A DNA stretch of 64,000 bases, from positions 1 to 64,000 of the forward strand of contig CAJOHD010000011.1 of assembly GCA_905234275.1 (NCBI GenBank), in the 5' to 3' direction. The notes below the pieces were generated by a model, which was not told where the DNA came from, ran no database searches, and saw only the letters and a program-made list of their open reading frames with translations. Source of the DNA: an uncultured Bacteroidales bacterium. Lineage in GTDB: Bacteria; Bacteroidota; Bacteroidia; Bacteroidales; F082. Within the stretch, counting starts at the first letter, position 1; the number at the start of each line of letters is the position of its first letter. The translations under genes and the position numbers were made by a program. Positions 17,587 to 25,305 of this stretch are shown here, one piece after another.

Positions 17587-18024
17587 ATGAATCAAATTAT
17601 TCCTATAGCATCAGACCATGGTGGATTTGCCATGAAACAGTATCTTATTGATAAGCTGAAAGATAGCGGTTATGAAGTGAAAGATTACGGCTGTTATTCA
17701 GCGGAAAGTGTCGATTACCCTGATATGATACATCCTTTGGCACAAGATATTCAAGATGGAAAATATCCGCTTGGTATTATTCTTTGCGGAAGTGGCAACG
17801 GTGCCCAGATGACTGCTAACCATCATCCACATGTTCGTGCTGCCCTTTGCTGGAATGTTGAACTTGGAAAGCTCGCACGTCAACATAATAATGCGAATAT
17901 TTTGGCATTACCTGGACGTTTTATCAGCAACGAGATGGCTTGGGATATTGTGCAAGCTTATTTGACAACCGATTTTGAGGGGGGGAGACATTTGAATAGG
18001 ATTAATAAGATTGATATAAAATAA
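17587..18024 (+). CDS. rpiB: Ribose-5-phosphate isomerase B
   Basis: A 145-residue cytoplasmic enzyme that interconverts ribose 5-phosphate and ribulose 5-phosphate in the pentose phosphate pathway. The signature SDHGGF (D10, H11) is near the N-terminus, the catalytic Cys is C67 in ILCGSGNG, and H99 lies in ARQHNN. The length is normal. Allose-6-phosphate isomerases share the fold, but a stand-alone gene in this phylum is usually RpiB. Confidence 0.94.
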   Translation: MNQIIPIASDHGGFAMKQYLIDKLKDSGYEVKDYGCYSAESVDYPDMIHPLAQDIQDGKYPLGIILCGSGNGAQMTANHHPHVRAALCWNVELGKLARQHNNANILALPGRFISNEMAWDIVQAYLTTDFEGGRHLNRINKIDIK

Positions 18025-18030
18025 TTGAAT

Positions 18031-18066
18031 GAGATTTCTCGACTTCCTTCGGTCGCTCGGAATGAC
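18031..18066. repeat. Short copy of the GATTTCTC...GGAATGACA element
   Basis: GAGATTTCTCGACTTCC, then TTCGGTCGCTCGGAATGACA. This matches one half of the 114 bp elements at 21297 and 38404. It fills most of the gap between rpiB and the next gene. Confidence 0.7.
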
Positions 18067-18078
18067 AATTAATTTGGT

Positions 18079-19464
18079 ATGACTGAAAAAGGCGCGATAT
18101 TCAGCCAGAATGTGAAGCAGACTGCTTTTAACGATGAGTTTCATAAAAAGATGCTCAATCGTTACATATTTTTTATGTGCGCCGCTGAAGATTGTGCGAG
18201 TCATTATGCGAATATCGAGCTTGAGAAAAACCGTGCTTTCAATATAAGAAACAAGGCTTTTAAGTATTATGACAAGCTTTTGGTTGATTTCGAGACTAAT
18301 GTTATCAACAATGGTGGAATTGTAAAATGGGCTCGTGACGCTGAAGAAGCCAAATACATGATTTATGATATTTTAAATGCTGAAAAAGCTAAAAATGTCA
18401 TAAAAACCAAGAGCATTTTGGCTGAAGAAATCGGGTTGATGCCGTTTTTGGAGATGAAGAAAGTCGACATCACAGAGACCGACACCGGAGATTTCATTTG
18501 TTATCAATATAATGAGCGTCCATCTGATCCGAATCATTCGGCTGCGCACAAGAAAAAAGAAAATATCGCTGAGCTTTATGCCGAAAAGTTCGGTTTGGAT
18601 AATAATCTGAGTCCGAAACAGCTGATGACGGTTACACGTAAAGTGTTGAATGAGAAATATTTAACTGCTGACGCTGCTATCACAGGTGCTGATTTCTTTG
18701 TGGCTGACACCGGAGATATCATTATTTCGGAAGACGAAGGAAATGTCTTAAAATCAACAGCAAATGCTGATGTTCACATTGTTTTAGTCGGAATAGACAA
18801 ACTTATTCCTTCTATTGATGATATCAGTGTTTTACTGCCGCTTTCGTCGTTGTATGAAGTTACAAAAATCAAGGCGAAGTCATATTACACCATTTTAAGC
18901 AAACCTGAAAAAAGCCAGACAAAAAATCAGAAGCTGTATGTTGTTTTAGTTGACAACAACAGATCTGTTTTGCTTGCGAAAGAGCAGCGTCGCCGCATTA
19001 TGACATGCATTGAATGTGGTGCTTGTCATAGTGTTTGTCCGATTTTCAACACAATAGGCGGTCATGTTTACGACAATGCTTTTCCGGGACCTGTAGGCGT
19101 GATTCAAGCTATTGCTGGTGGTTATGAAGATTCGGCGCATCTGGCGACTTTATGCGGCTCATGCCATCAATGCGAGCAATATTGTCCTATGAACATCAAA
19201 ATCAGTGATTTGATTTTAAGAAACAGAATTGAGATTGAGAAAGAAAACGGCTCTTTGTTAGGTGAAAAACGTGTTTTCAACTTTATCATGAAACGTGTCA
19301 GTAGCCGCAAGGAGATGGATAAGACCAAGGAGTTTCTCAACCGTCTTGAGATGAAACAGATGCTGAAGAAAACATGGGGTGTGCATCGTGAAATACCAGT
19401 ATTAGCTGAAGAAAGCTTTTCAGAACTTTGGAAAAAATTAAATAATTTTGATCAATCAGTTTAA
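18079..19464 (+). CDS. LutB-like iron-sulfur protein (LUD domain)
   Basis: A 461-residue protein. An N-terminal LUD domain (about 60-300) is followed by two 4Fe-4S cluster motifs, CIECGACHSVCP (about 313-324) and CGSCHQCEQYCP (about 357-368). This layout is that of LutB/LldF, the electron-carrying subunit of L-lactate oxidation to pyruvate. LutA and LutC partners are not adjacent. Some Bacteroidota encode LutB-like proteins alone, so it may serve another oxidoreductase. A short repeat separates it from rpiB. Confidence 0.85.
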   Translation: MTEKGAIFSQNVKQTAFNDEFHKKMLNRYIFFMCAAEDCASHYANIELEKNRAFNIRNKAFKYYDKLLVDFETNVINNGGIVKWARDAEEAKYMIYDILNAEKAKNVIKTKSILAEEIGLMPFLEMKKVDITETDTGDFICYQYNERPSDPNHSAAHKKKENIAELYAEKFGLDNNLSPKQLMTVTRKVLNEKYLTADAAITGADFFVADTGDIIISEDEGNVLKSTANADVHIVLVGIDKLIPSIDDISVLLPLSSLYEVTKIKAKSYYTILSKPEKSQTKNQKLYVVLVDNNRSVLLAKEQRRRIMTCIECGACHSVCPIFNTIGGHVYDNAFPGPVGVIQAIAGGYEDSAHLATLCGSCHQCEQYCPMNIKISDLILRNRIEIEKENGSLLGEKRVFNFIMKRVSSRKEMDKTKEFLNRLEMKQMLKKTWGVHREIPVLAEESFSELWKKLNNFDQSV

Positions 19465-19517
19465 TTTTTGTTATTAAATTCAATAATTTGCACCTAATTA
19501 TTTAAAATTATAAAACT

Positions 19518-21287
19518 ATGAAAAAGACAATTACATTATTAGCATTATTGTTGATTACGACAATCGGTTTCGCACAAAGTTTTGTGATGATAAACACCGA
19601 CAATCAACAGAAAACAGAAGAATTGTTTAACAATAACAATTTGACGATTCATTATTACAACGACAATTTCGTTTTGGGGACAGCGAAAACTGTTGATGAG
19701 AATATGACTGTGTTGGATTCTGAAGCTTTTTCAGGCAATGACGTATATACGTTGATATATTGTCCGCAAGCAGAGCAGCAATCATATCTCGGCGATGTAG
19801 AAGCATTGCTCCAAACTACCAACTTTGTGATTGTGAAAGGTGCTGCAATGCCATACAAAAACGATGGTGCTATAGCTATTTTCAACAAAGAAGCAAAATT
19901 ACCGGTCGCTCATCGCGATTTTCCAGTTGTTACTTTTGAAAACCCGACTATCCGTGAGATGATGAATCAGGTGAATATGGACTCACTCCAAGCTACGGTG
20001 CAGTTTTTGCAGGATTATCAGAACCGTATTTGGAACTCTACCAACGCTTTTGCTGCTTCCGACTGGATTGCCGGTCGCATGGAAGCTCTAGGACTTGAGG
20101 TTGAGCAGCAGGATTTTTATGCAAACACATGGACTGGAAGCGGTCAGGCGGCACCAAATGTCATTGGTATTCAGCGTGGTACACTTTATCCTGATGTTTA
20201 TGTTGTTTGCGGCAGCCACTTCGATTCCTTCTCATACGAGGCAATGTATGGCAGCGGTAATTGTCCTGGTGCTGATGATAACGCAACAGGTGTAGCTAGT
20301 GTGCTCGAAAGCGCGAGAATAATGACACAGTATGAATTTGAATATTCAATTATTTACTGCGCTTATGGTTGCGAAGAAATGGGACTTTACGGCAGTGAGG
20401 CTTACGCTTCACGTTGCCAGCAGGAAGGTATGGAGATTTTGGGATATTTCAACAACGACATGAACGGATATCTCAATTCTGGCGATCCTATTCATATCGA
20501 TTGCATTTATCCTAACTCAGTGGCTCCAATCGGTGATTATTACATGAATATCGGAAGTGTTTATTTCCCGGAACTCCCAATCAGACATGTCAATTTTACT
20601 CAAGGCGACAGTGATCATACTTCGTTTAACAATCATGGTTATATGGGAATTTATCCTTTCGAGGATTATCAGCATTACAGTCCGTACATTCACACTCCTA
20701 ATGATTTGATTGGCACTAGTGTGAACAGCTGGGAGATGTCACAGCAGTACTGTCAAATGAACATCGGCTGCCTGTCAGAGATTGCAAATCCTGTTGGTTC
20801 GCAAGTTTATTGCAATCCAGTTAATGATTTTGCTGTGGAATATCCTTACGTAGCTGATGATTATTCAACACTCAGATTAAGCTGGACTGAGCCTTCAGAG
20901 GGTTCAACAGGAACATTAGTTCGTTTCGACGTTTATCGCGACAATGACATGGTTGCAGAAACCACCGAGTATGAGTTTATTGATGAAATTACAGAGAATG
21001 TCGATGTTGATTATTATGTGATGGCGGTTTATAGCGACGGTTGTTGGTCAGCTTCAGAGACCATTACAGTGCATAGTGTTTTGGATGTTCCGGAAATCGA
21101 TGATTTGAATGAGGAAGTTGTCCGTTATGAGGTGTACGACATGATGGGACGACTCGTTTACACTGAAAAATCCGTATGGAAAAATGTGGACGAAATCCGT
21201 GTAAATAATTTGGAATCAGGAATTTACATGATTCGACTTTTTATGCAGAACGGAAATGTGGTAACGAAGAAAATCATAAAGAAATAA
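19518..21287 (+). CDS. Secreted M28 aminopeptidase with Fn3-like and T9SS domains
   Basis: A 589-residue exported peptidase. The signal peptide ends IGFAQ. A region of about 110 residues precedes the M28 domain (about 150-430), which has [41 protein letters not shown] and YIHTPNDL. A fibronectin-type-III-like segment (about 440-520: LRLSWTEPSEGSTGTLVRFDVYRD) and a T9SS tail (YEVYDMMGRLVY ... GIYMIRLFMQNGNVVTKKIIKK) follow. The tail is closely similar to that of the shorter paralog at 15379, which suggests a shared origin and perhaps partly overlapping substrates. Confidence 0.9.
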   Translation: MKKTITLLALLLITTIGFAQSFVMINTDNQQKTEELFNNNNLTIHYYNDNFVLGTAKTVDENMTVLDSEAFSGNDVYTLIYCPQAEQQSYLGDVEALLQTTNFVIVKGAAMPYKNDGAIAIFNKEAKLPVAHRDFPVVTFENPTIREMMNQVNMDSLQATVQFLQDYQNRIWNSTNAFAASDWIAGRMEALGLEVEQQDFYANTWTGSGQAAPNVIGIQRGTLYPDVYVVCGSHFDSFSYEAMYGSGNCPGADDNATGVASVLESARIMTQYEFEYSIIYCAYGCEEMGLYGSEAYASRCQQEGMEILGYFNNDMNGYLNSGDPIHIDCIYPNSVAPIGDYYMNIGSVYFPELPIRHVNFTQGDSDHTSFNNHGYMGIYPFEDYQHYSPYIHTPNDLIGTSVNSWEMSQQYCQMNIGCLSEIANPVGSQVYCNPVNDFAVEYPYVADDYSTLRLSWTEPSEGSTGTLVRFDVYRDNDMVAETTEYEFIDEITENVDVDYYVMAVYSDGCWSASETITVHSVLDVPEIDDLNEEVVRYEVYDMMGRLVYTEKSVWKNVDEIRVNNLESGIYMIRLFMQNGNVVTKKIIKK

Positions 21288-21296
21288 ACATACACT

Positions 21297-21410
21297 CGTC
21301 ATTTCGAGCGAAGTCGAGAAATCCTTGTTTAACGAAATCATTAAATAGTTTACGTTAGATAAGGATTTCTCCATTTCACTCCATTTCATTTCGTTTCAGT
21401 CGAAATGACG
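21297..21410. repeat. 114 bp inverted-repeat element, intergenic copy
   Basis: Outer arms CGTCATTTCGA (21297-21307) and TCGAAATGACG (21400-21410); inner arms GAGAAATCCT (21316-21325) and AGGATTTCTC (21362-21371). The 56-base inner part also shares TTGTTT and GTTTACGTTA with a copy of exactly the same length at 38404-38517. Its right end runs 25 bp into the coding end of pnuT, supplying the last residues (VISTETK). It probably also serves as a terminator between convergent genes. Confidence 0.85.
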
Positions 21411-21976
21411 TTAATAAGTTTTTTCCATTTAATATATCCCAAAACAGCTATCACAACGTAAAGTGCGTAAAGGCTTGCTTTGAAAGGTATTTCCTTATAG
21501 AAATAGAGTGCGCAAGTGACCACGTCGACGGCGATCCAGATGAACCATTGTTCGAGATATTTGTGAGCCAAGGCCCATATTCCGATGATGCTCAAGGCTG
21601 TGGTGAAGCTGTCGGCAACAGGAACGTTGCTGTTGGTGAAGTTGACGAGAATCAAATAGATTATAAACCATACAGCAGCTATTATTCCTAACCAAGGCAG
21701 TATCAGTTTCTTTGGAAAATGACGTATTGGAAGTTCTTTTTTCTCGGAAGAACCGTGCACCCATTTCCAGTAACCGTAAACGGTCATTGCGAGGTAATAA
21801 AACTCCATTCCGCAGTCGGCATAGAGTCCTTTTTGGTAATAAAGTACGATGCCGAGTGCCTGCATCATGAAGCCTACCAGCCACATCCAAACGCTGGCTC
21901 GATATTCGAAAAGAATATAAGCAAGTCCAAGGACTGTGGTGACGATATCGAGCCAGTGTTTGGCGATGAATTCCAT
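21386..21976 (-). CDS. pnuT: PnuC-family thiamine transporter (PnuT)
   Basis: A 196-residue inner-membrane protein with about seven helices. The pattern WMWLVGFMMQALGIVLYYQKGLYADCGMEF... is that of PnuC-family facilitators. Its place behind a TPP riboswitch and a TonB receptor identifies the substrate as thiamine rather than nicotinamide riboside. It begins 4 bp after the receptor stop, so the two form one transcript. The last residues come from a repeat element. Confidence 0.87.
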   Translation of the reverse strand: MEFIAKHWLDIVTTVLGLAYILFEYRASVWMWLVGFMMQALGIVLYYQKGLYADCGMEFYYLAMTVYGYWKWVHGSSEKKELPIRHFPKKLILPWLGIIAAVWFIIYLILVNFTNSNVPVADSFTTALSIIGIWALAHKYLEQWFIWIAVDVVTCALYFYKEIPFKASLYALYVVIAVLGYIKWKKLINVISTETK

Positions 21977-21980
21977 ATTG

Positions 21981-24377
21981 TTAGAATTTAAGTGTTAAGT
22001 TACCCATTACTGTGAAGCCAGCCATCGGCATAAAACCAATCTGGTAGTAACGGTTGTCGTTGGTGTGGCCTGCGCTCTCGTAGATTGCCGAGTAGACCCA
22101 GCCGCTGGCAGCATAGCGTTTGTTGAAGATGTTGTTGAAATTGACTTTGAAAATAGCCTCTTTCACAAAACTCTTCGGTTTTAAAGTATAACTGACACTG
22201 ACGTTTGATGTCGAGTAGCCTGGCAATGAACGGTCGAGGTTTTCAGTGTTGTCGAGATACATTCTCGAGACGTAGTTGGTGTGCCATATCAAGGCGATGC
22301 CTTTATGGTGGAATGTCACGAAACCGTTAAGTATTGTTGATGGTGAGAATGCCAAAGTGGAGTTGTCGTAATGAATTGTCTGCGAGCCGTTGTCCCAGTC
22401 TTCGACGACTTCATCAAAGTCTTTTATTTTATTTTGACTGAAGGCTGCGTTAGCCTCGATAGCAAGCCATTTTGTGGCGTTGACACCGGCATGAAGTTCA
22501 ACACCCATACGATATGATTTCTTAATGTTGGTAGTTAACGCTTCACCAATATCGCTGACTTCTCCAGTCTGCACAAACTGGTTATTGTAATCCATGTAAT
22601 AAAGGTTTGCACCAGCCTTCCAGATGTTTGAACCGTAGTTATAACCCAATTCATAATCAATAAGTTGTTCTGGTTTTGGGAAAGGATATGAGCCGTTGTC
22701 GGTGAAGTTGTTACGTTCAGGTTCACGGTGACTAACAGCCACTGAGGCGAAGGCTTCATGATTGCCCATAGTCCACGACAAACCGCCTTTTGGGTTGAAG
22801 AAATCGTATTTCTCATGAATATCAAGCGGTTGGTTGTAATATCCACTGTTTTCTTCGTAGAACTTGTCGTTGATACCTGTTGTGTTGTAGTTTACATGAC
22901 GATATTGCAAATCGCCGAAAACACTCCAATTGTCAGTAATATTGAAAGTGGCTTTTGCAAACACGTTTCCGTCTAATTTATCGGCATCTGAATCATAGTA
23001 TTTATAATCGCCGTCGGCAAGATAATAATTTGCAACATCAGTGTTTGCTATGTAAGTCACATATCCGAAGTGGTTACCGGTGAAGTTCTGCAGAGCTATA
23101 CCTCCGATAACGTTCCATCTGTCGTTTTTATAGTTGGTATACCAGAGACCTCCGTAAGTGTTCTGGGAAAGTCCTTTTTTACGTACAAAATCGGTTCTTT
23201 TCACCTGAGTTCCATCAGGATAATAATATGTCATACCGAATTTCGAGAGTTTGTTGTTGTAGCGGAACTCATCGTAGAAACCGTAGCCATAGGTGTAATG
23301 CAATGTTGCTGTTGTTGCCCAGTGTTCGTTGATTTCCCAAGCGGCTGAAAGGATGTTATGGTCCTGCCAGAAGTTGTCGGTAGTCTTATCCCAATAGCTG
23401 CCGTCGTTGAGTTTGTAACGTTCGGTCTTGTAGTTGCCGTTCTCGTCTTTCACAAACAGTCCGTTCTCATCGGTTACAAGTCGTTCGTAAAGGTTGTTAA
23501 ACTGTCCTAAACCGACGTTATACATATCTTCGTAAGTATGGATGCCGGTGTTTACTGAATAAGTCCAAGATCCATCGTCGTAGCAGCCGTCCATAAGTGA
23601 ATAGTTGTCATTACCTGCGACAACGCCGTTCCAAGCTTGACCGGTATTCTCAAAGTTTCCGATGTTTTTGTAACGAATCACGAAGTTGTTGCCCATCCAG
23701 GTGGCACCGCCATAGTAACTTCCACTGCGTCCTGATGTTCCATCAAGAAAACCGTCAGTGCTTGTCTCGTGGTAGGCACCGTCTATGATAAGGTGATTCC
23801 AGAGAAGACCTGTTGAAGCTTTAACACCGAAGTTAAGCGTGTTGAACGAGCCGTAAGAGCCTGTGACCTCAGCGCTTGGACGAGTAGAAGGTGATGCCGA
23901 CATCAAAGTGATGGTACCTCCGAAGGCACCGTCGCCATTGGTTGATGAACCTACACCACGTTGGATCTGTACGCCACCAAGCAGCGAGCCGTAGCTGTTC
24001 ATGTTAGCCCAAAACACACACTGGTCTTCCGGTGAGTTGAGCGGCACACCGTCGAGCGTCACGTTGATTCGTGAGTCACCTGCACCGCGGATACGCATGT
24101 AGCTTGTACCTGTTCCCACGCCGTTCTCGCTCCACGAGATAATGCCCGGGGTCTTTGAAAACAGGAACGGGAGCTCTTTTCCGGTGTTGGAAAACTCTTC
24201 AAGCTCTGTCTTTTTGATGTCTGTCACAGCGAAAGGTGCGTTTTTCTGCACTTTCACACCGCTGACCACCACTTCTTCAAGCATCTGTAGGTTTGTGGTG
24301 TCAAAAACGATTTCATTCTGCGCATTCACATTTGCTGCAAATAATAGCGCAGCGATACAAATAAAAATTCTTTTCAT
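21981..24377 (-). CDS. TonB-dependent outer-membrane receptor, predicted thiamine importer
   Basis: A 798-residue outer-membrane protein. The signal peptide ends NVNAQ. A TonB-box-like stretch and plug domain (about 30-160) follow: EEVVVSGVKV, SYMRIRGAGDSRINVTLDGVPL, GGVQIQRGVGSSTNGDGAFGG. The rest is a 22-strand barrel ending in an aromatic residue (MGNLTLKF). It would bring thiamine or a thiamine derivative across the outer membrane using TonB energy. The specificity is inferred from the TPP riboswitch in its leader and the PnuT partner. There is no carboxypeptidase-like N-terminal domain, so it is not a SusC-type receptor. Confidence 0.92.
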   Translation of the reverse strand: MKRIFICIAALLFAANVNAQNEIVFDTTNLQMLEEVVVSGVKVQKNAPFAVTDIKKTELEEFSNTGKELPFLFSKTPGIISWSENGVGTGTSYMRIRGAGDSRINVTLDGVPLNSPEDQCVFWANMNSYGSLLGGVQIQRGVGSSTNGDGAFGGTITLMSASPSTRPSAEVTGSYGSFNTLNFGVKASTGLLWNHLIIDGAYHETSTDGFLDGTSGRSGSYYGGATWMGNNFVIRYKNIGNFENTGQAWNGVVAGNDNYSLMDGCYDDGSWTYSVNTGIHTYEDMYNVGLGQFNNLYERLVTDENGLFVKDENGNYKTERYKLNDGSYWDKTTDNFWQDHNILSAAWEINEHWATTATLHYTYGYGFYDEFRYNNKLSKFGMTYYYPDGTQVKRTDFVRKKGLSQNTYGGLWYTNYKNDRWNVIGGIALQNFTGNHFGYVTYIANTDVANYYLADGDYKYYDSDADKLDGNVFAKATFNITDNWSVFGDLQYRHVNYNTTGINDKFYEENSGYYNQPLDIHEKYDFFNPKGGLSWTMGNHEAFASVAVSHREPERNNFTDNGSYPFPKPEQLIDYELGYNYGSNIWKAGANLYYMDYNNQFVQTGEVSDIGEALTTNIKKSYRMGVELHAGVNATKWLAIEANAAFSQNKIKDFDEVVEDWDNGSQTIHYDNSTLAFSPSTILNGFVTFHHKGIALIWHTNYVSRMYLDNTENLDRSLPGYSTSNVSVSYTLKPKSFVKEAIFKVNFNNIFNKRYAASGWVYSAIYESAGHTNDNRYYQIGFMPMAGFTVMGNLTLKF

Positions 24378-24430
24378 TTTTTGAACTTTTAGTTAATAAT
24401 AAATGTGAAGGGGAAAATTAGAAGTATCCA

Positions 24431-24498
24431 TCCCTACGCCGGCATTACCCGGATCAGGTTATAGGGTATCATCTCAGCCCTCTAAGGAGCACCCCTTG
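24431..24498 (-). promoter_or_regulatory. TPP (THI-box) riboswitch
   Basis: Minus-strand reading from 24498: AAGGGGTGCTCC, then GGCTGAGATGATACCC, then ACCTGATCCGGGTAATGCCG and GTAGGGA. These are the conserved helices and the CUGAGA and pyrophosphate-binding segments of the thiamine pyrophosphate aptamer. It lies in the leader of the receptor-pnuT operon and should turn the operon off when TPP is plentiful. Confidence 0.96.
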
Positions 24499-24508
24499 AT
24501 TTCGGCTG

Positions 24509-24516
24509 CAAAAATA
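24509..24516 (-). promoter_or_regulatory. -7 box of the thiamine operon
   Basis: TATTTTTG on the minus strand, 10 bases before the riboswitch core, so transcription should start right at the aptamer. Confidence 0.7.
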
Positions 24517-24523
24517 CAAAAAA

Positions 24524-24545
24524 GTTTAAAGTTTAAAGTTTAAAG
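24524..24545. repeat. Heptamer tandem repeat (GTTTAAA)x3
   Basis: Three perfect copies in the divergent gap between the thiamine operon and the 24575 gene. It is the reverse complement type of the repeat at 28725. Confidence 0.75.
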
Positions 24546-24551
24546 ATTTTT

Positions 24552-24559
24552 TATATTTG
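24552..24559 (+). promoter_or_regulatory. -7 box of the 24575 gene
   Basis: TATATTTG, 15 bases before the ATG at 24575. Confidence 0.65.
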
Positions 24560-24574
24560 CAAAAAATTACAGTT

Positions 24575-25291
24575 ATGAAAAAATCTATATTACTATTTTT
24601 TATATTGATAATCAACATTACAGGTTATTCTCAAAACAAAGATTATCAAACAGAGACCAAGACACACATCTTTTGGCAGCCTGACAGAAAACTGACCACT
24701 GCCGACTTTCAACGTGATGTTAGAGATGTACCTTTATCCTCAATAAAAGAATGTGGTGATTATGGGTATTGTGTTGTTGGTGCTTACGGATTGTTTTATG
24801 CTGTAGATGTTACTAAAGGGAAATATAAACCAGGTCAATATCACGAAAAACTTTACATAGCACCTGCTTTTGAGAAACCTCAATCTGTAATTATAAAACC
24901 CGATTCGTTGGGTTTAGAAATCCAACAAACGCTATTCGATATTGATGAGCTTTGCGCAAGAACTATTCGTTACAAACTTGACCACTTTTATGAGCGTTTT
25001 AATGATAGTACAATTATAGAGAACCCAGACAATCCATATACTATGTGGTTTACCACAATCAAAGATGAGTGTGAACAGTATTATGGAAAGATGAAATGGG
25101 CTTATTTGAATGAGGTTGTTATTAAAAAAGGAGACTATGAATATTGGAAAAATACAGTTGACACAACACTGGACTCTTTAAAAGAATACGCAACAACTCC
25201 CGAAGATTGTTACAGATTTGTCAAAAATAAACCTATTGAAAAAAAGATGGTAAAAGCAAAATATTTGGCACCAAGTTTGTATAAGAAATAA
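24575..25291 (+). CDS. Exported protein of unknown function
   Basis: A 238-residue protein with a signal peptide ending GYSQ. The segment HIFWQPDRKLTTADFQRDV resembles the 'W...LTW.DF' opening of DUF922-type putative peptidases, but the HExxH-like motif of that family is not present, so any such relation is distant or inactive. The C-terminal third is charged. A start upstream (24557) would lie in the -7 box. It is 14 bp before the GH89 gene and may be co-transcribed with it. Confidence 0.6.
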   Translation: MKKSILLFFILIINITGYSQNKDYQTETKTHIFWQPDRKLTTADFQRDVRDVPLSSIKECGDYGYCVVGAYGLFYAVDVTKGKYKPGQYHEKLYIAPAFEKPQSVIIKPDSLGLEIQQTLFDIDELCARTIRYKLDHFYERFNDSTIIENPDNPYTMWFTTIKDECEQYYGKMKWAYLNEVVIKKGDYEYWKNTVDTTLDSLKEYATTPEDCYRFVKNKPIEKKMVKAKYLAPSLYKK

Positions 25292-25305
25292 TAAGACTTA
25301 AAATC

